Shown in pieces: positions 34,449 through 45,806 of a DNA stretch of 64,000 bases (positions are counted from its first letter, which is position 1; each line of letters opens with the position of its first letter). Below the pieces are notes generated by a model. The model was given only the letters and a program-made list of their open reading frames with translations. It ran no database searches and was not told where the DNA came from. A program made the translations under genes and the position numbers. The DNA comes from Sabellastarte sp. h YS-2021. Lineage: Eukaryota; Annelida; Polychaeta; Sabellida; Sabellidae. The stretch is from positions 153,574,221 through 153,638,220 of the forward strand of contig OZ024930.1 in the NCBI GenBank assembly GCA_964017235.1, given 5' to 3'.

Positions 34449-34934
34449 TAGGAAAGTCACGACACCAAATATTTCATGTCGGCTAATCGCTGCGTACTAT
34501 TTGTGTCAACACTGAATAACTGTCGAATTTATAAAACAACCAAAAGCTTAAATTTCATATTGTAAAAAGCAGTGAAAACAATAAATATGTGAAATAAAAT
34601 GAAAATACATGTATATAATCTGTAAAATGTAATAAATTTGCCGTTTTCCTGCAACTTCTGCTTCGTTTACTTCAGACAGGAAGTGGGCAATATACGAGGT
34701 ATATGGTACTTCCGGTATTACATGAATGCAAAAACAATACAGAAAATGTGGCTGTTTTTGGATTTTAAGTTATTTTATGTGACAATATGGACATATTTTA
34801 CTGATTCAGACCTTCTGCAATCTTTTGCACTACATTGAGCAATTATTCCAACTTTAAAATATGAACTGGTAATTTAGTGGTAAATAGCACTATTCTAACT
34901 GTTGTCGATTAGTCGGCTAGTCGTGACGGTCCTA
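34449..34934. mobile_element. hAT-like MITE with 8-bp target duplication
   Basis: The ends TAGGAAAGTCACGAC and GTCGTGACGGTCCTA are inverted with few mismatches; the block TCGGCTAATCG near 34480 mirrors CGATTAGTCGGCTAG near 34908. Direct repeats CACTTTTA flank it at 34441-34448 and 34935-34942. An 8-bp duplication suits the hAT superfamily. No transposase frame is present in the 486 bp. Confidence 0.85.
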
Positions 34935-35305
34935 CACTTTTATTTATAAAAATTTTGATAATTATCAAAAGAATACAAGGATTAAAAACTCAAATTAATT
35001 TTCCCGTTTTTTTCTTTCAGATCTGTGAAACTTGGACCCCAAAAGACCTTCGTTTGAGGCAAATCAGGAGGAAAAACGTTCAACCAGTGACTGAAAATTC
35101 CATTTAATTTGTAATTATTATATAAAGATGTGTTTGCCAAAGAAATAACTTTCATTTTTTATTTTTTAAAAATTCACCTGCCGTGCCTAATTATAACAAC
35201 AAATATTCATATAAAATAGGGAGACTATGTCAACTCACAATTGTGAGCACCCGTGTACTACACTACAGGACACGGGTGGACACAAAGATTAACGGACACA
35301 AAGAT

Positions 35306-35507
35306 AGTGGTAGTGGACCAATTCACGCCCACCCCTGAATTTATCCAAAACAATCACAGTTAAACAATATATTACAAATGTATATGATCAATTTGATGAT
35401 TATCTATGATGTGGTAAACATCTTGTCTATGAAAAATTATAAATCTTCAAGAAAATTGGGGGTGGGCGTGAATTGGTACCCGGGCGTGAATTGGTCCACC
35501 ACCACTA
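35306..35507. mobile_element. Inner MITE 1
   Basis: AGTGGTAGTGGACCAATTCA followed by CGCCCACCCC is mirrored by GGGGTGGGCGTGAATTGG and GTCCACCACCACT. The right end contains an extra duplicate GGGCGTGAATTGG. It is about 200 bp long and non-coding. Confidence 0.8.
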
Positions 35508-35616
35508 AATGGTCTTGAGAGTTTGGCTTATCTTAGTGGATTAAATAATTAAATTTCACAAAATAAATAACAAATGTCTTGATAAGCTTAATTTAAGCAT
35601 ATACTGTTACTTAGTT

Positions 35617-35728
35617 CGGGACAAGTGAAGATAGAGGCGCCGCTCGGCAAACCGACGGAAGATCTCCCCCCTCGACCCATGTTTTAGTGGCGTTTCGACT
35701 GAATGCGCCTCTTTCTTCACTTGATCCC
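35617..35728. mobile_element. Inner MITE 2 with 7-8 bp target duplication
   Basis: GGGACAAGTGAAGATAGAGG at the left mirrors CCTCTTTCTTCACTTGATCC at the right, and TTAGTTC flanks both sides. The 112-bp core is GC-rich compared with its surroundings. Confidence 0.8.
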
Positions 35729-35839
35729 TTAGTTCATGCAATTTTGTTGCATAGACTACTTTTATTTGAAAAATTCTGAGGACCGTTTATCTTCGTGTCC
35801 GTTTATCGGTTCCGTTTATCTTTGTGTCCACCCGTGTAC

Positions 35840-38493
35840 AATTTTACAAACCGATATTTTTTCTCCCGATTACTGCAACTGCAAAAATGACCATTCAGAA
35901 TACATGCAATATTTAAACAATGAGTGCCGATAAATATATGCAACTATTGGGTAGTTATTGTTAAGTACCTGTACTTTGCCCCGACATTGAGACAAAATGT
36001 TTGTTTTTGTTTGTTTTTCTTGGGCCGGTTTTGCTTCCGCCACAAGTATGGTAATACTAAACCTTAATCCGGAGAAAAACAGATTTTCCGATTATTTATA
36101 AATCATACCATATAATCTACATGTATACAGAAAATACTAATTGTTTTAACTTAGAGCTAGATTATTAATTGAGGTATTCTTCCATTTATCGTTTTAAAGG
36201 TTAAAAACTATGTAACAAATAATCTCTATCAGATGAACAAAAAATTGTAAGATATGTTACAGTGATAGATTTGATGTAAAATAAATAGGCATGAATTTTA
36301 TAGAAAAGCAGGATGAAACAGAAAAAAATAAATAAACGAATTCGAATGTATCTCCAGATCTGTGTTGCTATCAAAAAGTTTAACAGCTTCCTGGTTGATC
36401 TATTTCCTCTACGAAGATCATGTTTAATCCTCAACAAAACCAAGTTCAAATCCTTAGTTTTTTGAAAGAAAAATTTGAAACCATGTTTTATTTTTAATTG
36501 ACATTATGGATAATGAAATTCTGCTAGCTGAGCCAAAAAAAGGTTGTTTGGCTGTTTGGTTTGACTTTAATTTCTTATTCACTAAACATTTACAGATGTT
36601 TACATGGGCTGTTTTGTGTAACTTGTAAACTTTAGACCAGTTTGGCATATTGTCACACTTGAACCTTCTTTGCTTGTGGTAATGCTCTTGTTAGTAGTTA
36701 GTTGAACAATACCGTAGGGTGCTTATAGGATGTAAATAAGATGCAGATCAATATTTGAGGAGGGAGTAAAAATGGGGGTTTATAGGTTACAGATCAATGG
36801 GGTGGAGATTTGAGGGGGAGTAAGGTCACACATGTATTGGTTAATGTCACTGATGGGATTAAAATTTATAGGCTGCAAATCAATAGAGTCAAAGATTTAT
36901 AGGGTTGTAGAAACTGGGGAGGGGAGTTTGTTGGGTGGAGGTATTGCTTGCTGATCCACAATGGTGCGCCATTGATGGTTTCCCCTGGACCTGGTCCCTG
37001 GTAGCCTAACTACCTAGTATTCACTCAGAGTAAGGGTATCATGAAGGGAGACCAACCTTCACTAATTGCTGCCAGGATAATTAGAGCATAATTTTATAAG
37101 ACCAAGGCTTTCTTCTACATCTCTTAAGTTGTTTAGTAGCACCATTCTCACATTTGGGAGACTGTTTAAAATGTTCTACTAGTGGGAGTGTACCTGGTAA
37201 AAAGTGTTAGAATAGTTTTTACATCAATGACATGTCCAGAATAAATTGGCCATCTATGTAACTTAGATAGGTAACTCTGTTGGCCAAAATTTAAATGTTT
37301 CTATCCATTCACTAAAATTTCATTAGTGAGGGTCATTGTGCTGAGATGCAACTAATTGTAAGCAGAGAACTAGGGTCTCTGTCTTGACCGTCATCTACCC
37401 CAACATCCTAAATGAAAATGATTTGACACAATGGAAACCTCGAGAGGTAAACTGTAAACAAACAAGTGTACAATATTGATTGGCCTATTTTGATTTAGTC
37501 ATTGATTTATTAATGAGCAACCTGTAAATTGTAAAATTTTACTGGTTTAATTAAATTTAGGTATGGATTTTGTCAGTATAAAAGACACTCTTTTTGCCTC
37601 GGGGTAAGCCCAAACACTTTTCTGTTCATTAAAGATAAGCACTATGAATAGCAAAGAGGACCCCTTAGCACAACAATTCTATGGTGGAGGAATCTTGGTG
37701 CAAAGTGTCACCCATAATTGTGGAGTCATGGAGTGAGATCAAATGACGGAGCAAGGTTCTATAATTGACCCTTTGACGATCGTAGGAATGTCATCTCATA
37801 AGAAATGTGATGCTATATTAGTTTGTGGTGCCACATAAGTTTGGGGTTCTATATCTTTTTTGGTGCTATATCACTTTACCCCTCCCCCTCACCCCCCCCC
37901 ACCCCCCACCCCCCCCACCCCCCCCTTGGCTGCCCTCAGTCTGAGCCATCGGAAGCTGTATACATAGGGAAGCTTTTCTTTGAGAGAAAGAGTGTTCATA
38001 AAATTCAATAATTGGGTAACAGAAGGTTGGTTAATAATGAATTTGCTGTACGGACTGGATGCCATAAGTGAGATGCACAACATATGCAATATTATTTGAT
38101 TTGAAAAAAGTGTAAGAAATAAAAAATAAAGCATCAAATATTTTTTCAAATGTTTTTTCCAAGGTTTTTTCTTTACTCTAGACCTGCTGTATGCCTTGTC
38201 TTGAAAAATATGACTGGGTTATTAATTCAATACATCAAGGGTGTTTTTTCCTTAGTGACAAATCTGGTGACAAAAAAAACAATCTTTTATAACTATAAAA
38301 ATTTTATTCTATATTCTGCATAATAAATTGCATAATCACTGCACTACAAAGCATATCCTCAAAAGGACATTGACACCTGTAAGGTAGATTGTGGGTAGGG
38401 CAAAATATAGGGCATTGTAGTTCAACATATTTTTAATTGTAGAATTATTAATCTGAATAAAGTGTTTAGAAATGAGCCTTATACAAGGTTGAT
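35840..38493. other. No gene seen; C-rich tract near 37.9 kb
   Basis: Mostly unique-looking AT-rich DNA. A nearly pure C tract broken by single T or A residues lies at 37876-37925. No exon with family resemblance is seen. Confidence 0.45.
37876..37925 (+). repeat. Poly-C low-complexity tract
   Basis: About 50 bp of runs of C separated by single A or T. The complement is G-rich and could form a quadruplex. Such a tract is also prone to assembly error. Confidence 0.8.
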
Positions 38494-38548
38494 TTTATTT
38501 ATTTATTTGGGGCTTTATGTTGCTTTCAACACTATACAGGTCATCACG

Positions 38549-39398
38549 ACCAACTAAATCATGTTCCCTTGACCCTTGGCCCACTTTTCTTTTTCTTGAA
38601 TATCTGGATCTCATCACCCCCATCACTTCAATAATCAACGCCTCTCTTGAACAAGGTAAGTGTCCTAATTATTTTAAGCAGGCCCATGTAACCCCAATCC
38701 TTAAAAAATCATCCTTAGACAAAGAAGTTTTCAAAAACTACAGGCCTGTCTCTAATCTAAACTTTATTTCAAAGATACTTGAAAGGGTAGTAGCAGCCCA
38801 GCTACAAACTCACCTTGATGAAGCTGGCCTGATGACTGCCTTGCAATCGGCTTATAGAAAACACCATTCTACTGAAAGTGCCCTCCTTAATATTCAGAAT
38901 GATATTCTCAATATGGCCAAAGGGTCTGTTACAGCCTTTACCCTTCTAGATTTCTCCGCCGCGTTCGATACCATTGGCCACACCATTCTCCTGGACAGAC
39001 TTAATGGTTATTATGGAATTAGTGAACTGGCACTTGGCTGGTTCAAATCATACCTGTCAGGAAAGACACACTCGTTCAAGGTAGGCAGCACACTCTCACA
39101 CCCTGTTACCCTCCAGTATGGGGTCCCCCAGGGCTCCATCCTTGGTCCAATTCTTTTTTCTCTCTACACTAACCCAATCAGCTCAATCATTCACTCTCAC
39201 AGTAGTATTAATTACCATTTCTACGCCGATGACACCCAGTTATACATTGCACTCTCTCCAGTAAATTTCTCTCACTCTATACAAAAACTAAAGAATTGCC
39301 TAAACGACATTCGAAATTTCATGTTCACAAATAAATTAAAACTCAACCCTGACAAAACCGAGTTCATTTTGATAGGCTCGAAAAACAACTGTAAATAA
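38549..39398 (+). pseudogene. CR1/L2-like reverse transcriptase fragment
   Basis: An open frame of about 280 codons encodes a non-LTR reverse transcriptase: [99 protein letters not shown] and the catalytic YADDTQLY. The apparent start Met at 38517 lies in the SINE and is accidental. Catalytic aspartates are intact, but the N-terminal endonuclease is lost and a stop at 39396-39398 removes the C terminus. It was probably dead on arrival. Confidence 0.9.
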
Positions 39399-40206
39399 CT
39401 CCTTCTTCACTTTCCAATCAATATTCTTGGTAATCAGGTCTCACGAGCACAAAGTGTCAAGAACCTCGGAGTGGTGTTTGATTCCAATTTCACCTCCTCT
39501 GATCATGTGTCACAGGTGATAAAGTCCACTAGAGTTCATGCGAGAGACCTCTACAGACTTCAGTTCTTCTAGCAAATGCTTTGATGAGTAGCAGATTGGA
39601 CTACTGCAATTCCCTGTTCTTATCACTCTCTGATTTTGAGTTAAGGAGATTGCAGCTAGTGTAAAACTCACTCTGCAGGGTTGTCACCTGTTCCTCAAAA
39701 TTTTCTCACATCAACCCTCAACTGAAAAAACTCCATTGGCTTCCAGTCAGGTAGAGGGTACAATTCAAAATTGGCCTCATTACATACAAAATCCTCAACC
39801 AAGGTCAACCTGTTTACCTAAGAGAATTAATTCATCCCTACACTTCTTCCAGAAATACTAGGCGTAGTACCCCTAAACTCAAGTTCCTTCATACCCCCAC
39901 TTTTGACTGTAGAGTTCATAAATCAATTAAACACTTTTCTAATTCTTTTAGTCACTACACCCCAGTTCTTTGGAACTCTTTCCCTTCCAAATAAGAAACA
40001 GTCCCTCTGTCACATCTTTCAGGAAGCACCTCAAAACCCACCTTTTCAATTCTAGTTTCCCAACTTAGTCTCCTTCCCTCTCGGTCTCATCCACAACTCT
40101 GGAATATTGACCTTGAATGCCCCTCGACTCTCCTTATTAAAAATGATTTTTGTTAACTAGTGCCTTAGTTGGAAGATATTGAGCCTGCAAAGCAGTAGAT
40201 TAGATT
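38549..40206 (+). mobile_element. CR1/L2-like LINE, 5'-truncated
   Basis: The insertion starts inside the reverse transcriptase (no endonuclease) and ends in a GATTAGATTA tail, as CR1/L2-group LINEs end in short tandem repeats instead of poly(A). It interrupts a SINE. After 39398 homology continues in other frames (SVKNLGVVFDSNF, SRLDYCNSLF, LKKLHWLPV) to near 40070, broken by stops. Confidence 0.88.
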
Positions 40207-40383
40207 AGTAGTTGGAAGGGCAGAGGAAACCAATACATACAGTTGGTCAAGGTTCTGTACTGTAAACTGCCGATCAACGGCAAGCAACTACCAGCTTTTC
40301 CACTTGAGGTAGGGCCGGGAATCGAACCCCGGCCTCAGAGGTGGGAGACAAAAGTGTTTCCACTCTACCACCGTGGCCCCTTC

Positions 40384-40999
40384 TACAAGGTTGATATGTA
40401 TCTAATATCAACACAAAGCCTTTTTCAGTGTGTATTTAACTGCAAAATATGCATCAAGGAAAACTTCTAGCAGGAAAATTTCTCAGAATGGTTTGCAATA
40501 CTGAAATAGAGGAGTGGAGAAATTCCCAGCATTTTCAAAAGTTATTTTTAGGTATTTTAGGTGGCTGTTTGGAATATTTCCTCTAGTTTTTTCTAGTGAT
40601 AAATAATTTATTTTTCTAAAAATGAATATTTTCTTCAAACAATCACAGCATTTAAATAATTAGGGTGAATACTTTCATACACTGCAAAAAATGTTTTATT
40701 TAGTTGTTTCACTTGTTTTAGTTGTGAAGAATTACTAGTACATAAGTAGGTCTATACCTGATCATTCTTGTTTCTAAAATATTTTAAATGTTTAATCAGA
40801 AAAAGACTAATAATTCCAGAACGACTACTCATTGAAGATTTTATGAAACATTATATGAAAAATTATCTATGCTTCAGGTGTCTCTTTTATGCTCATTTTA
40901 TGTATTAAGTCAAGGATTTTGTGTTGATCCTGTTTATTTTGATTAATTGATTTCTTACTTATTTCTGTTATTTTGTGTTTCTGTAATTCAAATTCTAAT
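40384..40999. other. No gene seen
   Basis: AT-rich sequence between two LINE insertions; nothing recognised. Confidence 0.4.
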
Positions 41000-42303
41000 T
41001 GGACTTTTATACTGCTTAATCTCCCCATGCAAAGAGGACTCCAAGGTGCAACAAAACCCAAAAAGCAGTCAACCAATTTCAGTATCCAGAGACAGAAGAG
41101 GGGTCAAGTACTACTGAGAATGCCAGGGGATGATCCAGGCTAAGGTGGGTATGCTTTGGTGTACATGTAGGTTTTAAGCTGCTTTATGAAAGAGGCTAGA
41201 TGAGGGAAAGGCACAAATCTCATCTGGAAGAGCATTCCAAACAGTGGGAACATCAAAAGCGAAACTATACCAAACTGTTTGACAGATTTATGAACAAAAG
41301 GGTAGAACTTTGGAATGACTAGGAAATTATCACGTCTTTGACTTCGCCTGGTACTATTAGAACTGCTGTAGGAAGAAAGATGTGCAGCAAAATACCTAGG
41401 AAAACCTCTGTGAAGAAACTTGTATACAAGTGTGGCTGTCTTAAACACTGTGTGCTGTTCAACAGGAAGCCAGTGCAATTTCTTTAGCACAGGAGTTATA
41501 CTAGTGTATCTACTAGTGTTTAATACAATTCTGCATGGCTGCACTATTTTGAATGCAATTTAATTTACGTAGATTGAACATGGAGAGGTTCTTGAAAAGT
41601 GAGTAGCAGTAATCCAGCTAACTACTAACAAGAGCATTAGCCACAAGTACAGAAGCATCACGAGTAACATCTGACATGCATGAAATCACAGAGTCTCAAA
41701 AAGCAAATTTTGCAGACATTCTGAACATAGGACAAGGAAAAATCTGAATTGAACCGCACACCCAAATTCTTGACGGAGTCAACAGGGCAATGTGGACTGC
41801 CCCAGATATCAATTGGAAAACATACTTTTAACTTGTCCCTCTGCCTCTTTGAATCAAAGATGATAAAGTCAGTCTTGTCAGGATTCAATTTGAGCTTACT
41901 AGTTGACATTCACTCTTCAACATCATCTAGGTACCTGTTTATCTGGGTTAAATACATATACACTTGGCTGTCATCTGCATAAAAATGAAACTTTATTCCA
42001 TTATGTTTACTGATAATCAAACTGAGGGTGATGGTGTACAAAGAAAACAAGAAAGGGCCCAGGACAGACCTTGAGGGTGTCAAATAGGAGTTTAGAAACA
42101 TCTAACAAAGTACAACCAATTTTTATTGTCTGATAATGGTCTGTTAAGTAGGAAGTGAACCATTTCAGAACATAACCATCGATGCCAAATGAAATACGAA
42201 GGCAACTGAGAGGAGTGGAATGATCAATAGTGTCGAAAAACTGATTTAGGCTTTCTTGGCTTATCTTCGTGATATTTTTTAAAAGCTGTTTATGACTGCA
42301 CAC
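41000..42303 (-). pseudogene. Second CR1/L2-like LINE, degenerate
   Basis: Minus-strand frames give, in order, FFDTIDHSTPL with WFTSYLTDHYQTIKIG (42303-42100), FHFYADDSQVYMYLTQ (near 42000), [16 protein letters not shown] with VDSVKNLGVRFNSD (41909-41720) and SITPVLKKLHWLPVEQHTVF with IKQLKTYMYTKAY (41544-41145). That is the CR1/L2 order from the palm domain to the C terminus. Frameshifts separate the pieces. The 5' end is truncated inside the reverse transcriptase, next to the Polinton remnant. Confidence 0.85.
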
Positions 42304-42389
42304 AACACTTATTTCATTTAAAAGTTATAATTTTGTATTTCAACAGGTGTTAGTGTACACAACGGAGCAATATTTATAGTTTTTGTAAA

Positions 42390-43170
42390 AATTGTTCCCT
42401 ATGACCTTTAATATCAGTCCTCCAGAAAGGATATATTGCCGGTCTACTGGATATAAGTTTTTCATGTAATATAATCAAGGAAGGGTTTAATGTTGATTGA
42501 CAAACCTTGAGAATGACTGCCATTATTTTGACTTTATAATTGCCGATGTCCACCAGTCATTAATCTGAAAGAATCCTCATGTTGATAGAGTTTGATTAGT
42601 ATTGCAATCTCATTTAACACTAGCCATTTTCGCTGATAGATGTCCATTCTCATTATACCTTCTAAAAAAGTAACATTACCTGCCTTAGTGGCCCAGTACC
42701 TCCTATCGAATCTGATATTTTTTTAAATCGTTCTCCAACTCATTGTAGCTATCTTTGTGAAACAATTCATATTTTAATACTGTTTCTACTTGTTAATTAC
42801 TGCTATTTAGTATTGTATCAAAATAAGCTTTATAGGGATAGTAGGAACCAATGCTAGCAGTTATTAACCTTTGATTTAAATTGATATCCACCTGTCTAAA
42901 CAATGAATGTAATCCAAGATTGCCCAAACAGACTTTATCTTTTTTCAATGATGGAGTACCATCAGCTTTAGTAATTTTAATACTGACTCTCACCCTACTT
43001 TTACTTTTGTCTACATACACTGTGTAATTTCCGGGAATATCAAATTCTAATGGAGCATTTTTAGCGATTTACCCCACAGGTATCCATTCTATCTTATCTA
43101 CTGTTGAATCTACTGGGGCCCCTTCGAACAGGTGAACATTTGAATCACAAACCTCCATTATGAAAATTTG
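42390..43170 (-). pseudogene. Polinton capsid-like protein (F54H12.2-like), broken
   Basis: The start at about 43170 is followed by a region with one stop, then a clear frame of 75 codons (43020-42793) with LGLHSLFRQVDINLNQ and YPYKAYFDTILN, the hallmark of the F54H12.2-like family. Weaker matches continue with further stops to about 42390. From memory this family is the large jelly-roll capsid protein of Polinton-like viruses; the family match is firmer than the role. The fragment covers roughly the N-terminal half and has at least four breaks. It cannot give a working protein. Confidence 0.65.
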
Positions 43171-43539
43171 TCCTTTCTTTTGATACGTTGCCTTTTATAG
43201 AGTTCTTCAACTGTCTTTTTATGCCTTTCGTTTGCTTTTTCTCTTTTGGTATTTTTATTTGGTTTTCTTTTTTGTTGTTTTTTTCTCTTCATTACAAGCA
43301 TTTTAGCCATTTCAGTAGTTTGTTGAACTGGAACTAACTAGTTTCATTGGGTAATAACCTTTTGGGATTCATCCCATATTTGTTTGAGACATAAGGTACA
43401 AGAAAAGTCTATAAAGTGTACGGGTTTCCATTGGTCATATAAAGCATACAGTTAAATACTATGATTGTAGGATTTTTGTTTAGTAAAATACGGATTGACA
43501 AAGTCTTCAAAATGGGATGCAAACTACCTTTTGATAACT

Positions 43540-43700
43540 TTCTTCACAAAAAATCGTACAACATATAAAATGAAAGTTTCTTACTAGCTTTAGCTTTTAC
43601 ATCCGTCAATTGTACAACCCAATTGTCCTCTGGAGATAATGCCTTTGTTAAATCAGTTGTAAAATCACTAGCATTAATTTCTGGGTAAGTATTTTTGCAA
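43540..43700 (-). pseudogene. Unassigned Polinton frame
   Basis: A short minus-strand frame reads INASDFTTDLTKALSPEDNW and VVQLTDVKAKASKKLSFYML. Its position between the chromodomain and capsid-like pieces suggests it belongs to the Polinton, but I do not recognise the family. Confidence 0.35.
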
Positions 43701-43758
43701 TCCTTTCATCCTAAATGTAAGTATATCTTCACCTTTAATAAACTTTTTACATTCCTTT

Positions 43759-43956
43759 TCAGAACCCAAGAATTAAATTTCTTTGGCCATGAAGCCAACT
43801 CCCATAATAGTCATTGCCTTTTCCCTTCCCGTTACACTGTTTTGAGACTTTGCTTACTTTCCAAAATTGATCTTTGTGTACATTTACTAGTGATAATTCT
43901 GACTTGTAAAAACTTTCTTGTATATCTTCTCCAAAAAAGTAACTGAATTTGTACAA
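43759..43956 (-). pseudogene. Chromodomain-like end of Polinton integrase
   Basis: The frame contains ESFYKSELSLVNVHKDQFWK followed by VSKVSK and NDYYGSWLHGQRN. The aromatic residues and spacing suit the chromodomain at the C terminus of Polinton integrases, where a 'WxGxPxxFNSW' block follows. The last Trp of that block is lost. Confidence 0.6.
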
Positions 43957-44107
43957 TCACGAATGAAGCGAAAATTAATTTTAAAGATTTCTACCTACCA
44001 TTTTTGATCATATTCTTGGTCAAAAATCCTCTTTGAAGCACATTATCACCCACCTCCATCTTAAAATGGGGTTTAATATGGAAATGTTCTTCCTGTCTTA
44101 GCCAGTA

Positions 44108-44340
44108 TTTATTTATTTACTTGGGGTTTTACGTCCCTTTCAACACTGTACAGGTCATATCAAGACGGGTAGCTGGAAGGGCAGAGGAAACCAGTACATA
44201 CAGTTGGTCAAGGTTCTGTACTGTAAACTGCCGACCAACGGTAAGCAACTACCAGCTTTCCCACTTGAAGCTGTGCCGGGAACCGAACCCCGGCCTCAGA
44301 GGTGGGAGGTGAGAGTGTTACCACTCTGCCACCATGGCCC
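44108..44340 (-). mobile_element. tRNA-derived SINE (type 1), full length
   Basis: The complete type 1 SINE has tail TTTATTTATTTACTTGGGG, B box GGTTCGGTTCC and head GGGGCCATGGTGGCAGAG in complement. A 15-bp target duplication with one mismatch (CTGTCTTAGCCAGTA / CTGTCTTAACCAGTA) flanks it at 44093-44107 and 44341-44355. It splits the Polinton integrase. Confidence 0.92.
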
Positions 44341-44349
44341 CTGTCTTAA

Positions 44350-44880
44350 CCAGTAAGAATACCACCATATAAATCTTTCATTGCTAGCAATAACATTCTG
44401 AGAATCCATTCTAATGGTTCTGTGATATATATAGCTACTGTTGTGTGACTTTGTAAAACTTGCAAGTGTTCTATATACCTTTTGTGTCCTTATTGGTTAA
44501 AAATATAAGATATATGAATATGGTTTTCTTAATAGTCTTAATGACCTTTTCTATGAAATTAGCTATGGTCTCATTTTGAGTAACAAAATAGCGAATGTTT
44601 CTTCTTTCAGAAAGGTTTCAACTACTTTATTTTAAAGTTCTTTTCCCATATCAAATCTACAAACTTTTGGTTGTCTTCCTTTGTCAAATATATTCTCCAA
44701 GGCTTTTTCACTTCAATGCCCTTTTTGTTTTTTTTTAAATGGTCACAAGTACAAGTGCTTTGAGAATATGTCTACAGTAAATAATAGAAACTTTACGCCA
44801 TCATTTTTGGATGACTGCGAACTGATGTCCATTAAATTGATGTCCCTCTTGCTGTCAGTACCTTGTGTGATTATTTGGTA
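44350..44880 (-). pseudogene. Polinton integrase core, broken
   Basis: The frame from 44850 reads NLMDISSQSSKNDGVKFLLF followed by TVDIFSKHLYL, typical of the retroviral-like integrase core. Later pieces include RRNIRYFVTQNETIANFIEK and VIKTIKKTIF, matching the last catalytic segment. The first catalytic Asp (normally before LMD) appears as Asn. At least five stops lie between the pieces. Confidence 0.7.
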
Positions 44881-45091
44881 TATTTTGATGGGCTTATGAT
44901 GTTACTTGTGTAAAGTATAAGTAAATAGACACATTGTAAATGCATTTTTGCATTTTATGCAGAATTTCAAGATGGCCACCAAAAATGCCATACTGTTGCA
45001 CATACAATCTGCTTAAATGTGTCCCTCATTACATATCAGGCTAAATGGGTGGCACAAGTCTTTGTGTTTTCAGAGACTATCCCCATACTCC

Positions 45092-45806
45092 AGGGGTGGA
45101 TTTCACAAAAGGTCTTAGCCCGGTCTCAGGCTCAAACTCGAGCCTTTGATTTAAATTATTGGAACATTTTACTTGAGCCCATGGGCTTGGCCTTATAATG
45201 GATTTCACAAAAGGTCCCAGTCTCAGTTTTGGCTGAGCCACTGGCTCAAATACTGACACTGGTAGAAAGTGGGCTTAATTTTTGTAAACAAAGGCTCAAA
45301 TTTGGCTGCCATAATTCTTTCTCCATTTCAAAACTTAAAATGCATGAAAATAAAGTCCAAGTATATAAAAGAACCTTTTGAAGTAGTCTTTGGGTGTTTT
45401 TACATGTTTACAAGGTTTTCCATTGCAAAATCGTGTTTGACCATAGATATTATGTGTCAAACAAGGAACATATGTGTCATCAGGAGAATATTTTGACACA
45501 TGACACATACAAATACTTTGGTTATTTGATAAGATTGGTCTCAACTGAAACCCCTTCTGTGAAAACAATTTGAGACTTATCTGAGCCAGAAGGCTAATGG
45601 CATTGCTAAATCAGTTTCACATTAACCTAGTAAAAAGCCTATTTAACTGACTATATAGAAAAAAACTTACCTTGAGACAAATTCAAGTATTTACAGTCCA
45701 CCAATGCCTCATTAAATATGTAAAATTTAGTCAGAGGCTAAAATTTGAGCCAGTGGCTCAGCCTGAGACTGGGCTAAGTCTGAGACCTTTCATGAAATCC
45801 GCCCCA
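45092..45806. mobile_element. Inverted-repeat element of about 715 bp
   Basis: GGGGTGGATTTCACAAAAGG at the left mirrors CCTTTCATGAAATCCGCCCC at the right, and both continue with GTCTCAGGCT-type sequence. The left arm is internally duplicated (GGATTTCACAAAAGGTC recurs at 45199). No transposase is seen. No clear target duplication is visible. Confidence 0.7.

Larger units (their letters stand above)
35266..35838. mobile_element. MITE with ACACAAAGAT ends, host of two others
   Basis: Left arm ACACGGGTGGACACAAAGAT (35270 onwards) mirrors right arm ATCTTTGTGTCCACCCGTGT (35818-35837); a second ACGGACACAAAGAT block is mirrored as well. Two smaller inverted-repeat elements lie inside (35306-35507 and 35617-35728). 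Confidence 0.8.
38494..40383 (-). mobile_element. tRNA-derived SINE (type 1), split by a LINE
   Basis: The SINE tail lies at 38494-38548 and the rest, including B box GGTTCGATTCC and head GGGGCCACGGTGG, at 40207-40383. The flanks share TACAAGGTTGAT (38482-38493 and 40384-40395), which proves that the two halves were one insertion. The intervening 1.66 kb is a CR1/L2-like LINE. Confidence 0.9.
42390..44880 (-). mobile_element. Polinton/Maverick remnant
   Basis: On the minus strand lie, in order, an integrase core (44880-44350), a chromodomain-like piece (43960-43760) and a capsid-like frame (43170-42390). All three are known from Polinton/Maverick (adintovirus-like) elements. No DNA polymerase B, protease or packaging ATPase is present, so this is a fragment of a 15-20 kb element. 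Stops are frequent, and a SINE with its target duplication lies between the integrase core and the chromodomain. Confidence 0.75.

Noticed and set aside
38517-38548. Start codon of the 293-codon reverse-transcriptase frame
   Set aside because: The first dozen codons lie in a SINE fragment; the frame is an accident of the LINE insertion point.
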